This document shows, one piece after another, positions 1 to 6,030 of a DNA stretch of 8,919 nt. Location of the stretch: NCBI RefSeq assembly GCF_910577125.1, contig NZ_CAJTMN010000083.1:1-8919 (forward strand), written 5' to 3'. The translations under genes were made by a program, and so were the position numbers. The notes under the pieces were generated by a model. It worked only from the letters and a program-made list of their open reading frames with translations, did not search any database and had not been told where the DNA came from. Position 1 is the stretch's first letter. Every line of letters begins with the position of its first letter. This stretch comes from an uncultured Rikenella sp. (lineage in GTDB: Bacteria; Bacteroidota; Bacteroidia; Bacteroidales; Rikenellaceae).

Positions 1-2
1 GA

Positions 3-155
3 CAGTCGTCGCTCGATTACACCTCGTTCACGCTGGAGGTTACGCTGGTAACCGGTAAGAAGTTCAATATCGAAGGTATCATCACGCGCAACGACTACCA
101 GGCGGGCGTCACCCCATGGCAGACGCCCCCGCGAAACAAAAACACACAATATTAA
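3..155 (+). CDS. C-terminal end of a truncated phage-region protein of unknown function
   Basis: The window opens inside a reading frame that stays open from base 3 to the TAA at 153-155, giving about 50 residues with a beta-rich look (segments such as FTLEVTLVTGKKFNIEG) and ending in PRNKNTQY. The frame closes 9 bases before the next start, so it probably lies in the same transcription unit as the lysis genes that follow. Its position directly upstream of a lysis cassette suggests a phage structural or tail-associated protein, but no family can be recognised from this fragment. The start lies outside the window. Confidence 0.6.
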   Translation, partial: QSSLDYTSFTLEVTLVTGKKFNIEGIITRNDYQAGVTPWQTPPRNKNTQY

Positions 156-164
156 GAGTGAACT

Positions 165-536
165 ATGACCGAATGGCTGACGAATATCAGTAACCTGCTG
201 AGCGTTCTCTCCACTGCCGGGCTGTTAGGAGGCGGAGTATGGATGTACCGCCGCGAGAACCGCCGCATCAAGCAGGCCGAAGCGGCCCGCGCCGAGGCCG
301 ACCTGAACACCCTCGCAGCGCACGAGTGGCGGGAAATCGCGGAAAACAGAGAAGTGAAGATTAATAAAAAGGATGAAAAGATAGAGGAACTGTACAAAGA
401 GAATAGGGAGTGGCGCGACAAGTACAACGAACTCGAGAGCAAATTACATCGATTGGAGGTGGAACGCATCAAGGAGCAGATCAGAATCTGCAATAAACCG
501 AAGTGCGCCGACCGGGAACCGCAGTCGGGGTTCTGA
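165..536 (+). CDS. Small one-TM coiled-coil phage protein in holin position
   Basis: This 123-aa protein has one N-terminal hydrophobic segment (about residues 8-28, containing LLSVLSTAGLLGGGVW). A long charged helical stretch follows (about 30-108, rich in E, K and R), which should form a cytoplasmic coiled coil. It ends in a short tail with two cysteines (C109 and C114, in CNKPKCADREPQ). It starts 9 bases after the preceding frame and lies 104 bases upstream of an M15 peptidase, where phages of this phylum often carry a small membrane protein. A holin-like role in releasing the endolysin is an inference from size, single TM segment and position. It could equally be a membrane-anchored accessory protein. 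There is no strong Shine-Dalgarno sequence, as is usual in Bacteroidetes. Confidence 0.83.
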   Translation: MTEWLTNISNLLSVLSTAGLLGGGVWMYRRENRRIKQAEAARAEADLNTLAAHEWREIAENREVKINKKDEKIEELYKENREWRDKYNELESKLHRLEVERIKEQIRICNKPKCADREPQSGF

Positions 537-640
537 GGCTATGCAAAGAAACCGCGCGATTCTTTTACACACCGATTGGTCGTGCCAAGAAAATCACGCT
601 TCTTAGCAAGTAGTAACTGATAACGAAAACAGATTTTAAC

Positions 641-1054
641 ATGACCTATTTTACCATCGAAGAGCTCTGTGCCTCGGACACCGCCCGGCGGCGCGGCATC
701 GACAACCGTCCGTCGGCAGCGATCGCCGGCAAATTGCAAACACTTATTGAGCAGCTCTTGGATCCGATCCGGGCGGCATGGGGCGCACCGATCACGGTCA
801 ACAGCGGCTACCGCTGCCCGAAACTGAATGCGGCGGTGGGCGGGGTCTCGACCTCCCAGCACTTGAAAGGCGAAGCGGTGGACATCACCGTAGGATCGCC
901 GGCCGACAACAAGCGGCTGTTCGACCGGATCGTCTCGCTGCGCGACGAGGGCCGTATCGCTTTCGATCAACTCATCGATGAGTCTGGCTACAAGTGGATC
1001 CATATCTCCTACCGGGCCGGATCGAACCGAAACCAAATCCTGCACCTGAAATGA
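641..1054 (+). CDS. M15-family peptidase, probable phage endolysin
   Basis: This 137-aa protein matches the small single-domain M15 (peptidase M15_3/M15A-like) zinc peptidases that cut peptidoglycan stem peptides. Visible signatures are SGYRCP (55-60), the zinc-site box SQHLKGEAVD (72-81, ligands H74 and D81) and WIH (119-121, third ligand H121), with acidic residues D109 and E114 shortly before it. There is no signal peptide, so export would depend on a holin or similar pore, which fits the membrane protein encoded just upstream. Its TGA overlaps the ATG of the next gene (ATGA), so the peptidase and the lipoprotein are probably translationally coupled. The length is typical of phage versions, and all three zinc ligands are present, so it should be active. 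Confidence 0.9.
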   Translation: MTYFTIEELCASDTARRRGIDNRPSAAIAGKLQTLIEQLLDPIRAAWGAPITVNSGYRCPKLNAAVGGVSTSQHLKGEAVDITVGSPADNKRLFDRIVSLRDEGRIAFDQLIDESGYKWIHISYRAGSNRNQILHLK

Positions 1055-1566
1055 AAAGGATACTTATTTATAGTATAGCCACAGTCGGTCTGCTGTTGTC
1101 CGGCTGCGCAACCTCGAAGCGGGTGCACGACACGTTGCAGACCGCAACCTCGGCCACCGAGCAGGTCGACCTGCGCGCGGAATCCCGCGAGACCATCGAA
1201 TCCGCCTCGCATACCGAAACCGAATCCACCAGCGCCGAATCCGAAGATGCTCGGCGGATCGAGCTGGAGTTCGACACGACTCAGCCAACCGATTCGGCCA
1301 CCGGCCTGCCGCCCGTCCGGCGGATCACGATCACCGACCGCCGCCGGAACCGCACGACCGACACGCACCAGCAGACGTCCGACACGGTCAAATATCAGAA
1401 AGAAGAAACTCTTCAGGACAGCACCCGCCGAGAATCTCAATCGGAGATGGTCGCCGAACGGACGACCGAAAAGAAATCCCGCCCCAGTAGCCTCCCGTGG
1501 CTGCTGGTCGGGATCGCCCTCGTCGCCCTCGGCTGGGCGGCATGGAGAAAGTGGGGGAGAGGATAA
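1051..1566 (+). CDS. Lipoprotein with C-terminal TM segment, u-spanin-like
   Basis: I chose the ATG at 1051, not an upstream one, because it overlaps the peptidase stop (ATGA) and begins a clean lipoprotein signal: MKR, a hydrophobic stretch, then the lipobox LSGC with lipidated C19. The mature part (20-146) is hydrophilic, rich in T, S, E and R, with no obvious folded domain. A single hydrophobic segment, LPWLLVGIALVALGWAAW (148-165), lies near the C-terminus with a basic end (RKWGRG). The 171-aa layout of outer-membrane lipid anchor, periplasmic linker and inner-membrane anchor is that of unimolecular spanins such as phage T1 gp11, which fuse the two membranes in the last step of lysis. The spanin role is inferred from topology and from its place directly after an endolysin. 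No sequence family is recognised. Confidence 0.85.
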   Translation: MKRILIYSIATVGLLLSGCATSKRVHDTLQTATSATEQVDLRAESRETIESASHTETESTSAESEDARRIELEFDTTQPTDSATGLPPVRRITITDRRRNRTTDTHQQTSDTVKYQKEETLQDSTRRESQSEMVAERTTEKKSRPSSLPWLLVGIALVALGWAAWRKWGRG

Positions 1567-1572
1567 TAGTTC

Positions 1573-1923
1573 TTACAATGGAAAAGCTTTATCCATCCGC
1601 TTACCTTTCTTATCCTTGTCATCCCAGATCACCCGTATTTTTAACTTTTCAGGACAGATATCTTTAGTGAGGTAGAATCGCATCTGTATCACATCTTGAG
1701 CTTGACAATTGCAAGGAAATAGTTCCTCATCAATAATATCGACTCCCTGCAATTCTTGCAGTCTGATATTCTGTGCTTCTGCTTGTCCCTTATTTTGGAT
1801 CTCTAAAACATATTTTCCCTTACCCAGATCATGGCATTTACAGTGTAAAGACGCGGTTTTTCTTTGCTTGCATTCCCGAAGAAAACTCGAAGTTTGAATG
1901 AATGCATCGATTAATTCTTTCAT
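1573..1923 (-). CDS. Small cargo protein of unknown function on the prophage
   Basis: This 116-aa protein runs opposite to the lysis genes and ends 7 bases from the end of the spanin-like gene. No signal peptide or TM segment is visible. The centre (about residues 34-60, with KGKYVLEIQNKGQAEAQNIRLQ) has the alternating pattern and N-K-G-x-A-x-A-x-N-I-R motif seen in Ig-like, CARDB-type beta-sandwich domains of small bacterial proteins. It has six cysteines (C18, C28, C30, C71, C73, C90), unusual for such a small protein. It has a separate promoter (1948-1977) and a lower GC content than the lysis genes, so it looks like a moron expressed from the lysogen. The function is unknown, and the domain resemblance is my reading only. 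Confidence 0.75.
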   Translation of the reverse strand: MKELIDAFIQTSSFLRECKQRKTASLHCKCHDLGKGKYVLEIQNKGQAEAQNIRLQELQGVDIIDEELFPCNCQAQDVIQMRFYLTKDICPEKLKIRVIWDDKDKKGKRMDKAFPL

Positions 1924-1947
1924 TCGTTTTAAATATTATTGACACAA

Positions 1948-1977
1948 CAAACATAATCGCGTCCTGCGCAATAACAA
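1948..1977 (-). promoter_or_regulatory. Bacteroidetes-type promoter of the cargo gene
   Basis: On the - strand the -7 box TATGTTTG (1955-1948) matches TAnnTTTG exactly. A -33 box TTG (1977-1975) lies 19 bases upstream. Transcription should begin near 1941-1944, leaving a leader of about 20 bases before the ATG at 1923. This supports independent expression of the gene at 1573-1923. Confidence 0.6.
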
Positions 1978-2005
1978 TAAAAACAGAAATATTTTTATTC
2001 TCGAA

Positions 2006-3220
2006 TTATAACCCTTTCAAAAAATCCGGGCGGAAGTTCGCGACCTTCTCAGAGCGTTCGCCAAAGTGGCGGCGGATGTAGTGGATCGTAGATTCAAAAT
2101 CCCGATGGCCGAGATGGTTTCGCACCTCCACGATCGACGCGCCCGACTCCAGTAATTTACCGGCTGCCGTGTGTTTCAGGGAGTAGAACTTGTAGCCCGA
2201 CGGTAGGTGAAGCCGTTCCCGAAACTCCCGGAACCGACGGTTGAAGTAGTTCTTGCCCCACGGGATCGGCCCCGGCTCTCCATCGTTACCAAAAACGTAG
2301 TGCGAAGCAGGGTAGTCGGTAATTCTATGCTTTCGACACAGTTCTATCAATGCCTCCGGCATTGTGATGTTGCGCGCCCCGGTCTTGCCGTTGGCTGCCC
2401 GAATGTGGACGGTCTGTGTAAAGAGATTGATGTCCTCCACTTTCAGGAGCCGGAGTTCGTTCCCCGGTCGGCAACACAGGAAAAACTCGAACATGCAGGC
2501 CACAAAAAACTGCGGGTCTTCTTTCGCCACCAAGGCCAGCAGCTTCTGCATGTCGCAATCGGCGATCGGTCGGGCGGCCATATCCTGACGCTTCGGAGGT
2601 TTCGGAATGGTAGTAGTAGGTAGGCGGTCGATCAGTTTTCGGGATAAACAGTATTTGAAGAACTGGTTCAGATTCTGCTGGTACTTTTCGATCGACAGAC
2701 GGTCCAGCTGTCGTTCCTGAATCAGATAGGTAATGAAACGGTTGATAACGGCATCATCGATTTCATATACACGCCGATCGATCAGGTCATTTTTCTCCAG
2801 CCACAGCACGAAAATCCGGAGCTTGGACACATAGCTCTCCATCGACTTCTTCGACACCGACAGTCGCTTCTCTTCGATGAATTTCGAGACATGTCGCCGG
2901 ATATGAGAACCGTCCCGTCGTTGAGTTCCGAACATACCGGCAATAGCCTGATACTCGGTTTCGTCGGAGTAGATGACCGCATCGTCTGCCCACGGCCGCC
3001 AACCGGCTCGGAGCTTGAGTGTGTATTCTTTGATGATTTTGGCGGCCAGCTTGGTCTCTTCCTGTCTGTCCGCACACGCTTTGAATCCCCGAACGATCCG
3101 GTATCGCTCCATACGATCCGTTCTCGGGTTATAGACCGAATAGAGGACGCACAAGCGCCCCTTGAATGTGGAAGCCTTGGGAAGGATAACTTCCACCTTT
3201 CTGAAATTCCGAGTTCTCAT
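2006..3220 (-). CDS. Tyrosine recombinase (phage integrase)
   Basis: This 404-aa protein has the Bacteroidetes phage/ICE integrase layout. An N-terminal arm-binding region (1-75) is followed by a SAM-like core-binding domain (about 105-200, with SMESYVSKLRIFVLWLEKN) and a catalytic domain (about 215-404). Catalytic residues that can be placed are R251 in CRPGNELRLL, K279 in ANGKTG, H372 in LGHRD, and the nucleophile Y381 in TIHYIRR. The usual HxLRH box reads YSLKH (346-350), so the canonical His and Arg are Tyr and Lys. Because the downstream motifs are intact, this looks like a subfamily variant rather than decay. The gene starts 145 bases from the 3' end of the tmRNA gene, the expected arrangement for an integrase next to its own attachment site. 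It should integrate and excise the element to its left. Confidence 0.95.
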   Translation of the reverse strand: MRTRNFRKVEVILPKASTFKGRLCVLYSVYNPRTDRMERYRIVRGFKACADRQEETKLAAKIIKEYTLKLRAGWRPWADDAVIYSDETEYQAIAGMFGTQRRDGSHIRRHVSKFIEEKRLSVSKKSMESYVSKLRIFVLWLEKNDLIDRRVYEIDDAVINRFITYLIQERQLDRLSIEKYQQNLNQFFKYCLSRKLIDRLPTTTIPKPPKRQDMAARPIADCDMQKLLALVAKEDPQFFVACMFEFFLCCRPGNELRLLKVEDINLFTQTVHIRAANGKTGARNITMPEALIELCRKHRITDYPASHYVFGNDGEPGPIPWGKNYFNRRFREFRERLHLPSGYKFYSLKHTAAGKLLESGASIVEVRNHLGHRDFESTIHYIRRHFGERSEKVANFRPDFLKGL

Positions 3221-3346
3221 AAGGCATCTGTTTTTGAAGTATCCCCATACTCAGAATACAGAAGCCGTCAGAACCGGTCAATTGGCGATTATCCAAAAAT
3301 GCACCGAATTAACCACGGAATGGATTTTGTAAATCACCTTAAATCA

Positions 3347-3366
3347 GCGATTTATGGCGATTTGTG
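3347..3366. repeat. Tandem 10-bp repeat at the element/tmRNA junction
   Basis: Two adjacent 10-mers, GCGATTTATG (3347-3356) and GCGATTTGTG (3357-3366), differ at one base, and the second runs into the last bases of tmRNA. A short dyad, GATTT-TGT-AAATC, lies at 3323-3335. They sit between the integrase start and the presumed crossover site, where recombinase binding sites are expected. That role is an inference. Confidence 0.4.
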
Positions 3367-3390
3367 GAGCTGGAGGGAATCGAACCCTCG
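3362..3390 (-). other. Probable attachment site (att) in the tmRNA 3' end
   Basis: The T-arm and 3' acceptor strand of tmRNA (GGTTCGATTCCCTCCAGC and the following TCCA) lie directly beside the integrase gene. The 3' end of ssrA is a common target of tyrosine integrases, which leave a complete gene on one side and a duplicate of the core at the far end of the element. Only this end is in the window, so the core length cannot be measured. The base after the discriminator is not part of an encoded CCA (it reads CAA), consistent with a junction here. Confidence 0.55.
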
Positions 3391-3768
3391 TCCAAACGAG
3401 GAACCCCGAAGTGTTCTACATGCTTAGTCTTCGCTTCGTTGTCGGGAGGGGGCCAGGAGGAAGACGTCCGAACCCGATCCGTAGTCCGTTAAAGTTCGCC
3501 CCAGGAACCGGACTCTCGAGGGGCTATCTCTCAATTGATTGATACCCGTTGCCGAAACGGGCTGAAAGCGGTCCCTTTCCGGCGGGTACTCGTCGGCCCG
3601 ACTCCTTGGACGGGCGGATTAAGGTAATCTCACTTGGTGAAATTACGCAGCGAGTGCGTAGCTATTATTGCCATTTGTAGTTTGAAAGTTCCGTTTAACG
3701 AGGTCCCTTACAACCCTCGGCATGCTTGCCCCGAGACTCTTAACCCGCTGTCAAAACCGGTCAGCCCC
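3365..3768 (-). ncRNA. ssrA: tmRNA (transfer-messenger RNA)
   Basis: The RNA reads from 3768 (GGGGCUGACCGGUUUUGACAG) to 3365 (GAGGGUUCGAUUCCCUC, then CAGCUCCA). The 5' GGGGCUG pairs with 3' CAGCUCC, with one G-U, to form the acceptor stem. A typical T-arm GAGGG-UUCGAUU-CCCUC is present. The tag reading frame, 3672-3643, encodes GNNSYALAA followed by UAA, close to other Bacteroidetes tags such as GENNYALAA. The exact resume codon (probably GGC) is inferred. tmRNA rescues stalled ribosomes and marks the unfinished protein for proteolysis through the ALAA end. The 3' CCA is not encoded, so it must be added after transcription. The length of about 404 nt is normal. The gene remains complete despite the adjacent integration. 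Confidence 0.93.
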
Positions 3769-3820
3769 AAGCAATGATAGAACGGTGCACAGGTATGGCA
3801 AATTGCGCGCCGAACGGATA

Positions 3821-3851
3821 CAAAGGTATGAAAAAAGTGCCGCCGGTGCAA
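3821..3851 (-). promoter_or_regulatory. Promoter of tmRNA
   Basis: The - strand carries TACCTTTG (3828-3821), an exact TAnnTTTG, with TTG (3851-3849) 20 bases upstream. Transcription from about 3815 would give a 5' leader of about 45 bases that must be removed, presumably by RNase P, to yield the mature 5' end at 3768. Confidence 0.6.
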
Positions 3852-3882
3852 GGGGGTGTTCCCGAGGAGCTGGCGGCGGGAC

Positions 3883-3920
3883 AGAAAAGAAACCCCCGCT
3901 CCGCCGGGGCGGAACGGGGG
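3883..3920 (-). terminator. Rho-independent terminator after the NYN/microprotein genes
   Basis: The arms CCCCCG-C-TCCGC (3893-3904) and GCGGA-A-CGGGGG (3909-3920) form an 11-bp GC-rich stem with one C/A mismatch and a 4-base loop. Read on the - strand it is followed by TTTCTTTTCT (3892-3883). It lies 27 bases after the stop of the 28-aa peptide and upstream of the tmRNA promoter, so it separates the two transcription units. Confidence 0.7.
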
Positions 3921-3946
3921 AGAAAACAAATAGGTCTGCCGGGGTG

Positions 3947-4033
3947 TCAACGTAAGCCAACCCAAAGGATCAGCCCGATGATACACAGGGCGACGAGCAG
4001 ACTAATCAGACAGCCTTTGTAGAGTTCGGTCAT
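3947..4033 (-). CDS. 28-aa single-TM membrane peptide coupled to the NYN gene
   Basis: The ATG at 4033 overlaps the TGA of the NYN gene (ATGA), and the frame ends at TGA (3949-3947), just before a terminator. The product begins MTELYKGC and continues as one hydrophobic helix (about residues 8-27: LISLLVALCIIGLILWVGL) with a final Arg. Two cysteines are present (C8 and C17). A short charged N-terminus plus a single helix suggests a small inner-membrane protein. The stop/start overlap, the perfectly placed TM span and the terminator right behind it argue that it is translated. No homologue is recognised. It may act with the NYN protein or merely share its transcript. Confidence 0.6.
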   Translation of the reverse strand: MTELYKGCLISLLVALCIIGLILWVGLR

Positions 4034-4605
4034 TTAGGATTAACTGTAGAAGATGATGGCCATTCAAACTCATAACGTCCTATTTCTGCGAAGAAATAAT
4101 CCAATGGTTTGACGGATGCTACCGATTGAGCCATTTCCCCGTGTTCATTAAAAGCATTGGAGAATGCCCACATTTCGGTTTCCCACCCTCGCTTAATTGC
4201 AAGGTTAATCAGCGGGATAAAATCTCGATCGCCCGACAATAATTTTAAAGTAGCAGGCTCTGTTGTGGTGCAAATTATTTCAGCACCTTGAGCTACAAGT
4301 TCAGTGTCTACTGCTTTTTCTTTACCGGCAAAATTTCGATCATGTACGATAACTGTAAATCCTTGATTTTTGGCAGCCTCCCATACAGAATCGCTTATTG
4401 GGGGGCGAGAGCCGACCAAAATAGCTTTTTGTATGTTTTGCTTTCCAGCAACAACGGATAAAAGTTTTCCGAAGTCTATTCTCCAAGACGGATCATTTAT
4501 ATCTTTTTCTCCAGCTTGTGACGTTATCCCTTTGGATTTAGCTGAGAATTTTCGACCCTCAATCCAGACATTGGAGTTGTCTACGATAATAACACAATTT
4601 TTCAT
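4030..4605 (-). CDS. NYN (PIN-like) domain protein, putative ribonuclease
   Basis: This 191-aa protein is essentially one NYN/LabA-type domain, a PIN-like fold used by metal-dependent ribonucleases. It begins with a beta strand leading into VDNSN (8-12, D9 and N12). It then has VDTELV (99-104, D100) and SGDRDF (124-129, D126 and D128), the acidic residues expected to bind the catalytic metal. The segment 26-41 is polar and variable. A short C-terminal extension (about 170-191) ends in a Ser/Thr-Pro tail. There is no signal or TM segment, so it should be cytoplasmic. The gene is AT-richer than the flanking core genes. It starts 36 bases after the end of the repeat lipoprotein gene and overlaps the 28-aa membrane peptide at its stop. 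An RNA-degrading role in regulation or defence is inferred from the family. Confidence 0.88.
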   Translation of the reverse strand: MKNCVIIVDNSNVWIEGRKFSAKSKGITSQAGEKDINDPSWRIDFGKLLSVVAGKQNIQKAILVGSRPPISDSVWEAAKNQGFTVIVHDRNFAGKEKAVDTELVAQGAEIICTTTEPATLKLLSGDRDFIPLINLAIKRGWETEMWAFSNAFNEHGEMAQSVASVKPLDYFFAEIGRYEFEWPSSSTVNPK

Positions 4606-4641
4606 TTCTCTTAATTTTTAGATTGGTTAATCCTTTAATTT

Positions 4642-5412
4642 TTACCAGAAACGTACATTCCACCCTTTGTTTTCCGCGATGTAGTAGTCGCCGGCGGTGT
4701 ACCAGTCGACATTGATTCTTCCCTCCCCTTGACCTACCACCGGCAGATCGTTGTAGATTTTGTTCATGACAACTTCCGGAAGACGATTGTTGTAGCAATG
4801 CAACTCTCTCAACTGCGTACACCCGCTAATATTCAGCGAAGTCAATTGATTGTTGTAGCAATACAACTCTTGTAACTGCGTATTTTTGCTGACATCCAAC
4901 GAGGCTAGTTCATTTTCGCTGCAAGACAAGTCTTTCAACTGCGTATTTTTGCTGACATCCAGCGTGGTCAATTTACTTCTGTAGCAATGTAACTTTTCCA
5001 ACTGTATGTTTTGGCTGACATCTAACGGGGTCAGTTTATTCCAGTGGCAATACAACTCTTCCAACTGTGTACACTTGCTGACATCTAATGAGGTCAGTTG
5101 ATTTGATGAGCAGTACAACTCTTCCAACTGTGTACACTTGCTGACATCCAACGAGGTCAAATGCTGGTTGCTGCAATCCAAATATTGCAAACAACTACAA
5201 TGATCTAAAATAAGAGAAACACAGCCATAGGAATGGGGCAATGATAATAATGCAATAGCGCCATCTTTCCCAGTTATTTTGACTATGTATGTTCCTGCTT
5301 TATTGTAGGTATGACTATATGTTATGCCTTCATACTCCCTATTTTCCTCATCGTCGTCTTCTGATTGCTGCTTTCTTAACTCCGGCATTCGGAAGTCTTT
5401 CGATAATACCAT
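4642..5412 (-). CDS. C-terminal part of a split leucine-rich repeat surface protein
   Basis: The frame holds the end of a PKD-like beta domain (ITYSHTYNKAGTYIVKITG, about residues 30-48). Next come six complete and one partial 21-residue leucine-rich repeats (72-218) of the form L-x-x-L-x-C-x-x-N-x-L-T-x-L-D-V-S-K. The Cys at the sixth repeat position stacks into a cysteine ladder as in internalin J. The end (INVDWYTAGDYYIAENKGWNV) is a usual finish for Bacteroidetes proteins of this type. The ATG at 5412 is probably not a true start: the frame continues the lipoprotein read in another frame from 5629, and the two overlap by 65 bases. Such proteins sit on the cell surface and bind host or bacterial partners. 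It could be expressed only if the frameshift is an artefact or is bypassed. Confidence 0.75.
   Translation of the reverse strand: MVLSKDFRMPELRKQQSEDDDEENREYEGITYSHTYNKAGTYIVKITGKDGAIALLSLPHSYGCVSLILDHCSCLQYLDCSNQHLTSLDVSKCTQLEELYCSSNQLTSLDVSKCTQLEELYCHWNKLTPLDVSQNIQLEKLHCYRSKLTTLDVSKNTQLKDLSCSENELASLDVSKNTQLQELYCYNNQLTSLNISGCTQLRELHCYNNRLPEVVMNKIYNDLPVVGQGEGRINVDWYTAGDYYIAENKGWNVRFW
4759..5199 (-). repeat. Seven tandem 63-bp units encoding leucine-rich repeats
   Basis: Six complete 63-bp units (5199-4822) and a diverged seventh (to 4759) lie in frame with no length variation. The boundary between the first units is almost identical at the DNA level: the block from the Cys-Thr-Gln-Leu codons through LYC recurs in units 2 and 3. 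Recent duplication and copy-number change by recombination are likely. Confidence 0.85.
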
Positions 5413-5629
5413 CTCCCCAGTCGATCGTAGCGGTACCTGTACCGGCCAGCTCGATATCGATGCTGCTACAATTTACCTGCAGTTCAATATTCCACGGGCC
5501 TTTGAAATTGTTAGGGTTGTTGGGATTATTGGGGTCATTGGGATTGTTGAGTACGTCGTTGTCCTTGTTACAGGACGAAACCATAACAGCCGCCAAGGCC
5601 GTTAAGAAAACGAAAAAATGCTTTTTCAT
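5348..5629 (-). CDS. N-terminal part of the same lipoprotein (frameshifted)
   Basis: I start the gene at the ATG at 5629, which gives MKKHFFVFLTALAAVMVSSC, a lipoprotein signal with lipidated C20; an ATG two codons upstream (5635) is also possible. The residues after the Cys (NKDND) are acidic and polar, like the export signals that send Bacteroidetes lipoproteins to the outer face of the outer membrane. A low-complexity spacer of Asn-Pro triplets follows. Then comes the first strand of a PKD-like domain (ATIDWGDG), after which the frame runs into a basic stretch (IRRRR) and stops. The expected continuation (acidic DDDEEN, then SHTYNKAGTY) is found in the neighbouring frame, so one extra base, or two missing, between about 5348 and 5412 split the gene. 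Confidence 0.75.
   Translation of the reverse strand: MKKHFFVFLTALAAVMVSSCNKDNDVLNNPNDPNNPNNPNNFKGPWNIELQVNCSSIDIELAGTGTATIDWGDGIIERLPNAGVKKAAIRRRR
5507..5548 (-). repeat. 9-bp microrepeat encoding the Asn-Asn/Asp-Pro spacer
   Basis: Four to five 9-base units (AAY-AAY/GAC-CCY) encode NNP, NDP, NNP, NNP, NN directly after the lipid anchor region. This is a flexible stalk between the membrane anchor and the folded domain. Slippage can change its length in steps of three residues without changing the frame. Confidence 0.8.
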
Positions 5630-5999
5630 CAGCATAAAAAATTTTTTCGCCCCTCCGACTCCGAGAAAGACAGGGTGTGTAGAAAAAAGAAAGTGTGGAG
5701 TCGTTAGTTTATCCGAACGGAGGCTCTGGTAAGCCCAAACACAAATAAACAATACCCCACACCTGTATAAAGTACGCTCAGAACGAGGCATACGAATACA
5801 AGTGACGAGTGTTATTGCTACCCTTGTGTTTTTGAAATTTACCAGATTCCGTTCAAGGATAAAAGCTAAACACTTTCATCAATATGTCTGCCGGAAGCCA
5901 TGCTCCCGACACCGACAAAGATAGAAAATGTTTCGCACCGAACACTCTTTGGGGGTATTGCACCGACAAATTTCGGCCAAACTTTCCGAAATTCCACTA

Positions 6000-6030
6000 T
6001 TGCCCCGAAACTATGTTCATCGTATGTTTG
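6000..6030 (+). promoter_or_regulatory. Promoter of the DUF3109 gene
   Basis: TTG (6000-6002), 20 bases, and TATGTTTG (6023-6030) form an exact Bacteroidetes promoter. Transcription would start near 6035, giving a leader of about 60 bases to the ATG at 6097 and excluding the far upstream ATG at 5884. A second exact -7 box, TATCTTTG (6061-6068), has no -33 partner at the right distance. Confidence 0.65.

Noticed and set aside
539..1045. A 168-aa - strand frame over the M15 peptidase
   Set aside because: The opposite strand has a complete zinc peptidase with all ligands; this frame has no recognisable features.
994..1050. Upstream start at 994 for the spanin-like lipoprotein
   Set aside because: It would place 19 extra residues before a complete lipoprotein signal; 1051 gives the ATGA overlap and a normal signal.
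2891..3427. A 178-aa frame antisense to the integrase N-terminus
   Set aside because: It is a shadow of a strong integrase gene and runs into tmRNA.
3354..3542. Open frames across the tmRNA gene
   Set aside because: They lie inside a complete tmRNA with pairing acceptor stem, T-arm and tag frame.
4759..5199. CRISPR-like array
   Set aside because: The regular units are in-frame leucine-rich repeats with no unique spacers.
5348..5412. Programmed ribosomal frameshift joining the two lipoprotein frames
   Set aside because: A +1 shift would be needed, and no recognisable stimulatory site or slippery motif is visible. Mutation or sequencing error is simpler.
5656..5703. Inverted repeat CGACTCC/GGAGTCG upstream of the lipoprotein
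   Set aside because: Only 7 bp with a 34-base loop; too weak to call an operator or terminator.
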